Assembly (NCBI GenBank): GCA_963796225.1
Contig: CAWCLK010000020.1
Coordinates: forward strand, 180,251 to 244,250
Direction of reading: 5' to 3'
Source of the DNA: CAWCLK01 sp963796225
GTDB lineage: Bacteria > Actinomycetota > Nitriliruptoria > Nitriliruptorales > Nitriliruptoraceae
Length of the DNA: 64,000 bases
Shown: positions 47,258 to 55,350 of the stretch, piece by piece
Position numbering within the stretch: position 1 is the first letter of the stretch
Layout: each line of letters starts with the position of its first letter
The notes under the pieces: model-generated
What the model was told of the DNA's origin: nothing
Database searches by the model: none
Seen by the model: only the letters and a program-made list of their open reading frames with translations
Translations under genes and position numbers: made by a program

Positions 47258-48301
47258 GGGCGGCCCGTCTGCACCGGCCCAGATCGGCCGACGCGCCGGA
47301 GGACCTGCGCATCGAGGAGGTGCCGACGCCGGACCCGGGCCCGGGCGAGGTCCTGGTGCGCGTGCACGCCTGCGGGGTGTGCGCCAGCGACCTGCACGTC
47401 GTCCAGGGCATCACACCGGCGGCGCACATGCCGATCACGCTGGGCCACGAGGCCGCGGGCGTGGTCGAGGCGGTCGGCGACGACGTCGCGGACTGGATGC
47501 CCGGGTGACCGCGTGCTGGTCCCGGCGGGCCGGTTCTGCGGGCAGTGCGCGATGTGCCTCGGCGGCCGCGAGAACCTCTGCCCGTTCCAGCACGTCCTCG
47601 GCGTGACGACCGACGGGGCGCAGTCCGACCACGCGGTCGTGCCGGCCCGCCTGCTGGTGCCGATCCCCGGCGAGATGCCCTTCGACCAGGCCGCCATCCT
47701 GGCCGACGCCGTCGCGACGCCGTACCACGCCCTGAAGCGGGGTGGCATCAACGACGGCATGACCTGCGCGATCGTCGGCCTGGGCGGCCTCGGCATGCAC
47801 GCGGTCCAGCTGGCCCGCCTCACGGGCGCGCACGTCATCGGGGTGGACGTCGACGAGGTCTCGCTGCAGCGCGCCCTGGACTGGGGCGCCCACGAGGTCG
47901 TCGACGCGTCCGACGGCGGCGGAGCGGCGCAGGTGCGCCAGCTCACCGAGGGCGGCGTGGACCGGGCCTTCGAGTTCGTGGGCCTGTCCGCGACGGCCCA
48001 CGACGCGGTCAAGTCCCTGCGCCCCGGCGGACGTGCCACGCTCGTCGGGATCTCCCGCGAGCGGCTGTCGACCATGCCGCTGGGCCTGTTCGTGGCCCAG
48101 GAGCTGGAGGTGGCCGGCTCGTTCGGGTCGACCAGCCAGGACATCAACGAGCTCCTGGACCTGGTCGAGGCGGGGCGGCTCGACCTGACCCGGTCGGTGA
48201 GCCACACCCTCGCCCTGGACGAGTTCCCCGAGGCCCTGCGGATGCTCGAGACCCGCGAGGGCAACCCCATCCGGATCGTGATCGACCACGCGGCGGCCTG
48301 A
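47254..48301 (+). CDS. Zinc-dependent alcohol dehydrogenase (MDR), one frameshift
   Basis: About 349 residues. Catalytic zinc site CGVCASDLH and GHEAAGVV; structural zinc lobe CGQCAMCLGGRENLC; NAD(P)-binding loop VGLGGLGMHAVQLA. It oxidises an alcohol or polyol with NAD(P); the substrate is not predictable. The frame is broken by +1 at 47503-47508, where CCCGGGTGA makes an in-frame TGA; removing one G gives PGDRVLVPAG, the normal family sequence. It is not selenocysteine. The GTG at 47254 overlaps the previous stop. Confidence 0.9.
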
Positions 48302-48313
48302 GCCGCCGCGTGG
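48286..48313. terminator. Bidirectional hairpin terminator between convergent genes
   Basis: A 12-bp perfect inverted repeat (48286-48297 with 48302-48313) with the alcohol dehydrogenase stop codon in its 4-nt loop, 7 bp before the convergent cyclophilin stop. Confidence 0.6.
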
Positions 48314-48319
48314 CGGAGC

Positions 48320-48835
48320 TCACTCTTCGACGATGTCGATCGTCTCGATGACGACGTCCTCGAGGGGGCGGTCCTGGCGGTTGGTCTCGACCGCCGCGAT
48401 GGCGTCGACGACCTGCTGCCCGTCGGTGGTCTTGCCGAAGACCGAGTAGTTCGGCGGCAGGCCGTAGTCGACGTGCATGATGAAGAACTGCGAGCCGTTG
48501 GTGTTCGGGCCCGCGTTTGCCATCGCCAGCGTGCCCATCTTGTAGCCGCGGGAGCGGGAGGCCTCGAGCTCGTCCGCGAAGCGGTAGCCCGGGCCGCCGG
48601 TTCCCGTGCCCGTCGGGTCGCCGCCCTGGACCATGAAGTTGGGGATCACCCGGTGGAAGATGACCCCGTCGTAGAAGCCCTCACGGGCGAGGAAGACGAA
48701 GTTGTTGACCGTCGCAGGCGCCTCGTCGGCGAACAGTCGGGCGGTGATGTCGCCCTTCGAGGTGCGGATCGTCGCCGTGTAGGTCTTCTCGGTGTCGATG
48801 CCCATCTCGGGCGGGGAGCTGTACTGGGTGGCCAC
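48320..48835 (-). CDS. Cytoplasmic peptidyl-prolyl isomerase (cyclophilin)
   Basis: 171 residues. Cyclophilin core: VIFHRVIPNFMVQGGDP (catalytic Arg), GTLAMANAGPNTNGSQFFI and YSVFGKTTDGQQVVD; the usual Trp near the C-terminus is absent, as in many bacterial members. No signal or membrane segment. It speeds proline isomerisation during folding. GTG 48835 after AAGG. It lies downstream of a membrane-anchored paralogue on the same strand. Confidence 0.93.
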   Translation of the reverse strand: MATQYSSPPEMGIDTEKTYTATIRTSKGDITARLFADEAPATVNNFVFLAREGFYDGVIFHRVIPNFMVQGGDPTGTGTGGPGYRFADELEASRSRGYKMGTLAMANAGPNTNGSQFFIMHVDYGLPPNYSVFGKTTDGQQVVDAIAAVETNRQDRPLEDVVIETIDIVEE

Positions 48836-48913
48836 GGGGCAACCTTCGTCGCAGGAGTCGTCACAGGGCCGCGACCGTAGCCGCCGAGTCGATGGTGCGG
48901 CACCGCCGGTGGG

Positions 48914-49771
48914 TCAGCCGCCGGCCCAGGCGTCGACGGCCTCCTGGTCGACGGGGCCGTCGATCGTGATCGAGGTCATCGCCACGGGGTTCACCGCCAT
49001 GTCGTTCTGCGGGCCGGTGGTCTCCCCAGCGGCGATCGCGTCGACGGTGTCCAGGCCCTCGCTGACCATCCCGAAGATCGTGTAGTTGGGCGGGAAGGCG
49101 TAGCCGGGGTCGGCGTCGACGATGAAGAACTGCGAGCCGTTGGTGTTCGGGCCCGCGTTGGCCATGGCCAGCGTGCCGCGCGGGTACAGCCCGTCGTTGT
49201 CCTCGACGACCTGCTGGGCGTACTCGAGCTCGTCCTCGAACTGGTAGCCGGGCCCGCCCCGCCCCGTTCCCTCGGGGTCGCCACCCTGGATCACGAAGCC
49301 CTCGGTGATCCGGTGGAACACCACGCCCTCGTAGTAGCCGGCCGCGGCCAGCGCCACGAAGTTGTTGACGGTGGTCGGGGTCTCGGCCGCGGCGAGGTCG
49401 ACGACCATCGTGCCGGCGTCGGTCTCGATGGTCGCCGAGTAGTCGGCCGACGGGTCGATGACCATGGGCGGCGGGGCGGACGCGAACGGCGTCGCGGTCT
49501 CGCTGGGCGTGGCGGTCGCCGTCGGGGTGGCGCCGTCGGCCGGGCTGTCGGTGGCCTCGGGCGCCGTGGTCGCGTCGCCGGTGGCGAACGCGTCGGGCTG
49601 GTCGTCGTCGCCACCGCCCTGCAGGGCGAAGCCGATGACGATCGCGACGACCGCCACGACGAGCACGATGCCCGCCCCGACGAGGCGACGCGTGCGCGTC
49701 TGCGCAGCGTGCTCGGCCTGGCGCTTGGCGCGGGCCCGCGCCAGCTCCTTCTCGTGCGTCTTCCTGCTCAT
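48914..49771 (-). CDS. Membrane-anchored peptidyl-prolyl isomerase (cyclophilin)
   Basis: 285 residues. The positively charged N-terminus (MSRKTHEKELARARAKRQAE) and one membrane helix (about 29-50) are followed by a Thr/Ala/Pro-rich linker and a cyclophilin domain facing outside (VVFHRITEGFVIQGGDPEG; LAMANAGPNTNGSQFFI). It resembles actinobacterial PpiB-like anchored isomerases. GGGGGAG precedes the ATG. Paralogue of the cytoplasmic enzyme 78 bp away. Confidence 0.92.
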   Translation of the reverse strand: MSRKTHEKELARARAKRQAEHAAQTRTRRLVGAGIVLVVAVVAIVIGFALQGGGDDDQPDAFATGDATTAPEATDSPADGATPTATATPSETATPFASAPPPMVIDPSADYSATIETDAGTMVVDLAAAETPTTVNNFVALAAAGYYEGVVFHRITEGFVIQGGDPEGTGRGGPGYQFEDELEYAQQVVEDNDGLYPRGTLAMANAGPNTNGSQFFIVDADPGYAFPPNYTIFGMVSEGLDTVDAIAAGETTGPQNDMAVNPVAMTSITIDGPVDQEAVDAWAGG

Positions 49772-49804
49772 GAGCGTCTCCCCCGCCGGTGGGCTGACGG
49801 CGCG

Positions 49805-50014
49805 TCAGGCTATCCGCCCGCGCCTCGCCGCCATGCGCCAGCAGTGCCGGTGCCAGTGTCGTCGGGTGTCGGACTCGCCCTCGCGCCACGCGACCACGTG
49901 GCCCACGCCGGGCGGGATGGTGTTGCCGCAGTCCGGGCACACGTACGCCTTGCGGGCGCGCATGCCGGGCACGAAGCGCGCCACGAACCCGGGCAGGGAG
50001 GGCAGGTCGAGCAT
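49805..50014 (-). CDS. Small zinc-ribbon-like conserved protein
   Basis: 69 residues from the ATG at 50014. One CPDC pair, then HxxxHC (RRHWHRHCW) gives a possible C2HC zinc site. The segment YVCPDCGNTIPPGVGHVVAW resembles short actinobacterial proteins often labelled ATP/GTP-binding without evidence. Its start is 2 bp after the DUF1232 stop, so the genes are probably coupled. No function assigned. Confidence 0.65.
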   Translation of the reverse strand: MLDLPSLPGFVARFVPGMRARKAYVCPDCGNTIPPGVGHVVAWREGESDTRRHWHRHCWRMAARRGRIA

Positions 50015-50016
50015 CG

Positions 50017-50457
50017 TCAGCGCTCGATGCCGGCCACCACGAGCAGGAGCGCGAAGCCGTCCTCGGACCCCGGCCACAGGTCGTGCAGCACGTCGTAGCC
50101 AGCCGACCCGGCCAGGTACCGCAGCGCGCGGACGAGCAGGAACAGGTCGTCGAGCTGGCCGATGCCGGGGATGACGTCCGGGATGAGGTCGATCGGCGAG
50201 GCCACGTAGGCCACGGCACCGCCCGCGACGACCTTGGCCATCCACGGGACGCGAGGATCGCGGGTGACCCGCCACAGCAGGCGCCCCGTGTCGGCGACGA
50301 AGCGGGCGAGCTCGAGGACGGTCCGGGGTTCGCGGTCCCGACCCCCGGGCCCGGTCCGTTCCGACGCGGGTTCGAAGGTCACTCGGTTTCCCGACACGAC
50401 CACGCCCGGCACGAGCTCGCGGCTCGTGCCGTTGGTGGGTGTGTCGGGGTCGGGCAT
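50017..50457 (-). CDS. DUF1232 (YkvA-like) membrane protein
   Basis: 146 residues. The DUF1232 signature is present: WMAKVVAGGAVAYVASPIDL followed by IPDVIPGIGQLDDL. It has two short hydrophobic segments and is probably membrane-associated; the function of the family is unknown. The ATG at 50457 is 10 bp downstream of the 3-hydroxyacyl-CoA dehydrogenase stop on the same strand. Confidence 0.85.
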   Translation of the reverse strand: MPDPDTPTNGTSRELVPGVVVSGNRVTFEPASERTGPGGRDREPRTVLELARFVADTGRLLWRVTRDPRVPWMAKVVAGGAVAYVASPIDLIPDVIPGIGQLDDLFLLVRALRYLAGSAGYDVLHDLWPGSEDGFALLLVVAGIER

Positions 50458-50467
50458 GTCCGTGTGC

Positions 50468-52237
50468 TCAGTACGTGTAGAAGCCGCGGCCCGCCTTGCG
50501 CCCGAGGAACCCGGCGTCGACGAGGTGGACCAGCAGCGACGACGGTTCGAAGGACGGCTCGCGGAACTCGCGGTGCAGCGTGCGGATGATCGCCAGCGTC
50601 ACGTCCAGGCCGACGATGTCGGCGAGCTGGAAGGGGCCCATCGGGTACCCGGCGCCGAGCTTGAGCGCGGTGTCGATCTCCTCGGACGTCGCGTAGTGCG
50701 AGTCGAGCATCCGGACCGCGTCGTTGATGTACGGGAACAGCAGGGCGTTGACGATGAAGCCCGCCCGGTCGCCGCACAGCACGCCCACCTTGCCGATGCG
50801 GTCCACGAACGCGCGACACTGCTCGACGACGTCGTCGTCGGTGCGCACGGTCGGGACGATCTCGACCAGCTTCATGATGGCCGCAGGGTTGAAGAAGTGC
50901 AGGCCGAGCACCCGGTCGGGGCGGTCGGTGACCATCGCGCACTCGATGACCGGCAGCGACGAGGTCGTCGTGGTGAGCACGGCCTCCGGCTTGAGGGTCT
51001 CGGCCAGCTCGGCGAACAGCGGCTTCTTGATGTCGAGGTCCTCGGCGACGGCCTCGACGACGATGTCGCAGTCGGCCATGTCGGCCATGTCGTGCGTCGG
51101 TCGGATGTGCGCCAGCGCGGCGACCATCTCCTCCTCGGACATGCGGCCCTTGTCGACCATCCGCTGCATCGACTTGGAGACGCTGGCCGCGACCTTCTCG
51201 GCCTTCTCCTTGGAGCGGCCTCGCACGACCACGTCGTACCCGGCCTTGGCACACACCTCGGTGATGCCGGTGGCCATCGTGCCGGTCCCCAGCACACCGA
51301 CCGTGGTCCAGCCCGAGATGGTGTCGGGGTCGGCGGACGGGCGGCCCTCCTCGTCGGCCGCCACCTGCGACGACCCCGGGGCCTCGTAGTTGTAGAACCC
51401 GCGCCCGGACTTGCGGCCCTTGAACCCGGCGGCGACCAGCTGCTTGAGGATCGGGCGGGGCGCGAAGCGGGTGTCGTCGAACTGCGAGTGGATGGCCTCC
51501 ATGATGCCGACCATCGTGTCCAGGCCCACCAGGTCGACGAGCGCGAGGGGGCCCATCGGCAGCCCGGCGCCGAAGCGCATGGCCGCGTCGATGTCCTCCT
51601 TGGTGGCGTAGCCGTTCTCGTACATCCCGACGGCCTGGTTGAGGTACGGGAACAGCAGCTGGTTGGCGATGAAGCCGCGCCGGTCCCCGACCACGACCGG
51701 CGACTTGCCGATCTGCTCGGCGAAGTCCCGGGCGGCGGTGACGACGGCCTCGTCGGTGACGACCGTGCGCACCAGCTCGATCAGCTTCATCACCGGGGCG
51801 GGGTTGAAGAAGTGGAAGCCGAGCACGCGGTTGGGTCGTGATGCGTGGACGGCGATGTCCATGACCGGCAGCGACGACGTGTTCGTGGCGATGAGCGCGT
51901 CGTCACGGACCACCTCGTCGATGCGGGCGAAGGCGGCCTGCTTGAGGTGCAGCTCCTCGGGCACGGCCTCGACCACCAGGTCGCAGTCCGACAGGGCGCC
52001 GTAGTCGGTGGAGCCGCTGATGCGACCGAGGATGGCGTCACGCTCGGACTCGTCGAGCCGGCCTCGCGTGACCTGCCGGTCCAGCGAGCCCTCGATCCGT
52101 TCACGGCCCCGGGCCACCGCGGCGTCGTCGATCTCGACGAACGTCACGTCGATCCCGTTGCGGGCCACGATCTCGCAGATGCCGGACCCCATGGTCCCGC
52201 ACCCGACGACCCCGACGGTGTGGATCTGCTCGGCCAC
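50468..52237 (-). CDS. Double-length 3-hydroxyacyl-CoA dehydrogenase (two fused copies)
   Basis: 589 residues made of two full 3HCDH units (about 1-290 and 300-589). Each has a Rossmann start (VGVVGCGTMGSGI; VGVLGTGTMATGI, the second with Ala for the last Gly), the catalytic His-Glu segment (GFHFFNPAPVMKLIE; GLHFFNPAAIMKLVE) and the C-terminal FAxR-like end (GRKSGRGFYNY; GRKAGRGFYTY). It oxidises 3-hydroxyacyl-CoA, probably 3-hydroxybutyryl-CoA, with NAD(P). The fusion recreates the native dimer in one chain. GAGGGAAG before GTG 52237 and a TACGCT box at 52283-52288. Confidence 0.93.
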   Translation of the reverse strand: MAEQIHTVGVVGCGTMGSGICEIVARNGIDVTFVEIDDAAVARGRERIEGSLDRQVTRGRLDESERDAILGRISGSTDYGALSDCDLVVEAVPEELHLKQAAFARIDEVVRDDALIATNTSSLPVMDIAVHASRPNRVLGFHFFNPAPVMKLIELVRTVVTDEAVVTAARDFAEQIGKSPVVVGDRRGFIANQLLFPYLNQAVGMYENGYATKEDIDAAMRFGAGLPMGPLALVDLVGLDTMVGIMEAIHSQFDDTRFAPRPILKQLVAAGFKGRKSGRGFYNYEAPGSSQVAADEEGRPSADPDTISGWTTVGVLGTGTMATGITEVCAKAGYDVVVRGRSKEKAEKVAASVSKSMQRMVDKGRMSEEEMVAALAHIRPTHDMADMADCDIVVEAVAEDLDIKKPLFAELAETLKPEAVLTTTTSSLPVIECAMVTDRPDRVLGLHFFNPAAIMKLVEIVPTVRTDDDVVEQCRAFVDRIGKVGVLCGDRAGFIVNALLFPYINDAVRMLDSHYATSEEIDTALKLGAGYPMGPFQLADIVGLDVTLAIIRTLHREFREPSFEPSSLLVHLVDAGFLGRKAGRGFYTY

Positions 52238-52282
52238 GATGACTTCCCTCTTCTCGACGACGTCGACGCGACGTGGGTCGCG

Positions 52283-52312
52283 AGCGTACGTGGGCGGCCG
52301 AGGGTCCACGAA
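52283..52312 (-). promoter_or_regulatory. Predicted promoter of the 3-hydroxyacyl-CoA dehydrogenase gene
   Basis: Reverse strand: TTCGTG (52312-52307), 18-bp spacer, TACGCT (52288-52283); the leader would be about 40 nt with GAGGGAAG before the GTG. Confidence 0.4.
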
Positions 52313-52332
52313 AGCCGGACGCGGCGGGCGGG

Positions 52333-52740
52333 TCAGCCCACGGGCAGGTCGGTGTCCACGGTGGCCATGGCGTCCAGCATCGCCTTGGCGGCCGGCAGGT
52401 ACCGCACGGCCGTGAGGCGGTCGCCCTCGAGCTGGGCCTGGCCGAGCAGCAGGCAGCGCATGGCGTCGAGGCGTCCGTGCAGCAGCCGGTCCCACTGCGG
52501 GTACTCGGCCGCGAGGCGGAAGGGCGCCTGCTCGAACCCGTGCCGGTCGGTCACCAGCGCGCCGCGGCACTCGCCGTCGTGCAGGTCGAGCACGCCGTAG
52601 CGGTCGTGGTCGTGGTCCGACGGGTCCAGGAAGCCCAGCGCCAGCGGCCAGCGCCAGCCAGCGGCACGGTCCCGGTACTCGTCCGAGGCGTTGACCGCAC
52701 CCATCACGGCCTGCAGCCACGACAGCGAGCCCAGCTCCAT
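52333..52740 (-). CDS. SCP2-like sterol/lipid-binding-fold protein
   Basis: 135 residues. The C-terminal half (APFRLAAEYPQWDRLLHGRL, MRCLLLGQAQLEGDRL) has the SCP2 pattern of one strand-turn and an amphipathic helix with LeGd; the N-terminal half is acidic with an HDHD cluster (DPSDHDHDRYG). It probably binds a hydrophobic ligand such as an acyl-CoA, in keeping with the adjacent 3-hydroxyacyl-CoA dehydrogenase. GGGAGGG before the ATG and a TATCCT box (52763-52768, reverse strand). Family call moderate. Confidence 0.62.
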   Translation of the reverse strand: MELGSLSWLQAVMGAVNASDEYRDRAAGWRWPLALGFLDPSDHDHDRYGVLDLHDGECRGALVTDRHGFEQAPFRLAAEYPQWDRLLHGRLDAMRCLLLGQAQLEGDRLTAVRYLPAAKAMLDAMATVDTDLPVG

Positions 52741-52789
52741 GGATCGATCCCTCCCGGCGCCGAGGATACCGACCGGAAGGGCACGGGGG

Positions 52790-53605
52790 TCAGACCGGAG
52801 GGACGGTGACCAGCACCTGGATCAGCAGGATGCTGAGGTTGTAGGTCGCGTGGGCAGCGATCGGGACGACCAGCGACCCCGTGCGGTGGAACGACCCGGC
52901 CAGCCACAGCGCCAGCGCCACGAGGCCGACGATCGCCGGCGGGCTGCCGATGACCTCGAGGTGGATGTAGGCGAAGACGAGCGCCTGGATCACCATGGCC
53001 GCAGACAGTCCGAGCTTCCGCCGCACGGACTGGAACAGCAGGCTGCGGAACACGGTCTCCTCGACGACCGGGGCGAGCACCACCGCGGAGACGCCGGTCA
53101 GCACCAGCACCAGCCAGGAGCTGGTCGACACCTGCAGGGCGTACTGCTCCGGCGACGGGAAGGGGCCGAAGGCCTGGTCGACGATCTGGGCGAGGGTGAG
53201 CACGATCACGACCCCGGCCAGGCCGAGGCCCACCCCCATGGCCAGGTGCTTCGCCCGGGGTCGCAGGGGGCCGAGCACGCGCCAGGACAGCGCCCCGCGC
53301 AGGCCCAGGTACGCGACCATGCCGGCCAGGGTGACCAGCTGAGCCGCGATCTGGATGCCGGTGCCGGTGACCGGCGTGGTCGTCAGGTCGCCGGACACGT
53401 CGATCAGCCCGAGGCCGGCCGCCGCGGTGATCACCAGCACCTGGGCGATCACCGTCCACAGCACCATCGCCAGGGCGTCGAGGATCCCGAACGGCACCGG
53501 GAAGGCCTCGTCGGGGTCGCCGGCGTCGTGGCGCCACTCGGGGCCGCGATCGGGCCACGGGGGGTCCTCACGATCGGGCGGTGCCGAGGTGGGCAGGTGG
53601 CTCAC
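52790..53605 (-). CDS. CPBP-family intramembrane glutamic endopeptidase
   Basis: 271 residues with about seven or eight hydrophobic helices. CAAX/CPBP motifs: EETVFRSLLF (EExxxR), FAYIHLE (FxxxH) and AHATYN (HxxxN/B). Members cleave prenylated or bacteriocin-related substrates or act in maturation; the substrate here is unknown. GTG at 53605 overlaps the SpoIID-like stop (GTGA), so it is translated with that cell-wall gene. Confidence 0.9.
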   Translation of the reverse strand: MSHLPTSAPPDREDPPWPDRGPEWRHDAGDPDEAFPVPFGILDALAMVLWTVIAQVLVITAAAGLGLIDVSGDLTTTPVTGTGIQIAAQLVTLAGMVAYLGLRGALSWRVLGPLRPRAKHLAMGVGLGLAGVVIVLTLAQIVDQAFGPFPSPEQYALQVSTSSWLVLVLTGVSAVVLAPVVEETVFRSLLFQSVRRKLGLSAAMVIQALVFAYIHLEVIGSPPAIVGLVALALWLAGSFHRTGSLVVPIAAHATYNLSILLIQVLVTVPPV

Positions 53606-55350
53606 GCAGTGACCTCCACGCGTCGGCGCAGCAGCACGCCGGCGAGCATGCCGGCCGCCGCCGCGGCCAGCGTCGCCGCGGCTGGTGGGACGGTCCCGGG
53701 GACCGCGACCGGGTCGCGGTCGGCCAGCACGGACGACATGGTGCCACCCCGCAGGGCCGGGACCTCGATCGTGGTGGGCGTGCCGGCCACCGTCCCGTCC
53801 TCGTCGACGGCCCGCAGCACCGCGTCGTAGGTCCCGGCAGGCAGCGCCCCGCCCTCGCTCGCCAGCGACACGACGGCCCGCCGGCGACCTCGGTCGACCA
53901 CCCGGGACGGGGCGCGGGCGACGACCCGGTCCCCGTCGCGGACCTCGGCCACCAGCTCGGCGGGCTTGTTCACGACCGTCTCGAGCACGATGGACTCGAG
54001 CCCGAACGGGTGGGCCCGCTCCACGGTCGTGTCCGCGGCCACGAGCGGGGCGCCGGTCCCCGGCGGGGCGATCAGCTGCATGGTGTCCTCGGCTGCGGTC
54101 CGAAGGCGCCAGGTCCCGAACCCGCGCTCGGTCACGACCGTGTCCCCCACCGTCACGGTCAGCGGACCGTCGGCCGACAGCACGACCTCGTCGGTGTCGT
54201 CGGCCAGCCCGACCGCCAGCCGGGCCGGGAGGGCGTCTGCCTGCGTCGGCGCCAGGCCCCCGTAGTAGGCCCCGAGGATCTGCGTGTACGACAGGCCGCG
54301 CTCGGCCTTGCCCTTCGCCCCGTACTGGCCGAGCCCCACCCCGTGGCCCCACCCGCGGCCGTCGAGCACGACCCGGTCGGGCGTGACCTCGATCGTGTAG
54401 CGCGACGACGGGACGGTCGAGGGCAGGGACCCGCCGTCGCTGCGCAGGCCCGGGAAGTCGGCCGGGAACGTCGCCGGCGCCACCGTGTTCAGGAAGTCAC
54501 GCAGCTGGCCCGCGGTGACCTCGGCGGTGGTCCCGTCCCGCCCGGTGACCACCACCCGGTTCGGCACGCCCGGACCCTCCAGGACCACCTCGGCGTCGGC
54601 GATGGGCGCGGCCGGGCCCAGGGTCTCACCCCGCGACAGCAGGTCGTCGAACTGGGCGCGGGTGAAGACGGCCTGCCAGGCGTGGAAGGGCGAGACGGCG
54701 TCGTCGGGGTCCTCGACGCCCCGCAGGTACGGGAACGCACCCGAGGACGGGAACACGGCATCGTTGTCGCGCGTGTACCCGCCCGACGTCGAGAAGTACC
54801 GGGCCAGGATCGGCGCCCCCTCGTACAGCAGCACCTCGCCGGCGGTGTCGGCGACGGCCTGCTGCCAGCGGGGACCGGACAGCGGGGTCTCGACGACCTC
54901 CCGGCCCTGGAACACCTGGCAGGCCGTGGTGGCGCAGATGTCGTAGGGCAGGCCACGTTCCCGGTAGGTGCGCAGGCGGGCCTGGTACCAGGCGTAGGTC
55001 CGGGAGGCGACGGCCTGCGCCTTCAGGGCCTCCATGGGCCAGCGGCCGGGCATCTCGGCGATGCCCTCGAGGTAGTCCTGGAGGTCCATGACGGCGGTGA
55101 GCACCATCCCGTCGCCGACGGGTGAGGGGCGCAGCTCGACCGTGTCGACCACCCGGCGCCCCGAGTCGAGCTCGATCACCACACCCTCGGGGGCCCGGAA
55201 GCGCACGGTCTCCCCCACCGGCCCGAGGTCGACGGGGCGGTCGTCCGTGCCGCCCTCCTGCGACGATGCCGCCGGGGTGAGCGCCAGTGCGGCGAGGAGT
55301 CCGACCGCCACCGCGGCCAGCACGGCGCGGCGCGAGCGGGACTCAGGCAC
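53602..55350 (-). CDS. SpoIID/LytB-domain secreted protein
   Basis: 582 residues with an N-terminal signal helix (about 8-30) and one C-terminal helix (about 550-575, ending RRRVEVTA), so it is exported and perhaps anchored at both ends. The SpoIID domain (about 85-330) has YLEGIAEMPGRWPMEALKAQ, ASRTYAWYQARL, YFSTSGGYT and GRGWGHGVGLGQYGA. SpoIID is a lytic transglycosylase of denuded glycan strands in sporulating Firmicutes; related domains occur widely in actinobacteria in wall remodelling. GTG 55350 overlaps the murA stop by 8 bp. It is between murA and the CPBP gene: a wall-linked operon. Confidence 0.9.
   Translation of the reverse strand: MPESRSRRAVLAAVAVGLLAALALTPAASSQEGGTDDRPVDLGPVGETVRFRAPEGVVIELDSGRRVVDTVELRPSPVGDGMVLTAVMDLQDYLEGIAEMPGRWPMEALKAQAVASRTYAWYQARLRTYRERGLPYDICATTACQVFQGREVVETPLSGPRWQQAVADTAGEVLLYEGAPILARYFSTSGGYTRDNDAVFPSSGAFPYLRGVEDPDDAVSPFHAWQAVFTRAQFDDLLSRGETLGPAAPIADAEVVLEGPGVPNRVVVTGRDGTTAEVTAGQLRDFLNTVAPATFPADFPGLRSDGGSLPSTVPSSRYTIEVTPDRVVLDGRGWGHGVGLGQYGAKGKAERGLSYTQILGAYYGGLAPTQADALPARLAVGLADDTDEVVLSADGPLTVTVGDTVVTERGFGTWRLRTAAEDTMQLIAPPGTGAPLVAADTTVERAHPFGLESIVLETVVNKPAELVAEVRDGDRVVARAPSRVVDRGRRRAVVSLASEGGALPAGTYDAVLRAVDEDGTVAGTPTTIEVPALRGGTMSSVLADRDPVAVPGTVPPAAATLAAAAAGMLAGVLLRRRVEVTA

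Noticed and set aside
47503..47508. In-frame TGA in the alcohol dehydrogenase as selenocysteine
   Set aside because: Conserved sequence resumes only in the +1 frame, not after reading the TGA as an amino acid, and the position is not a family Cys.
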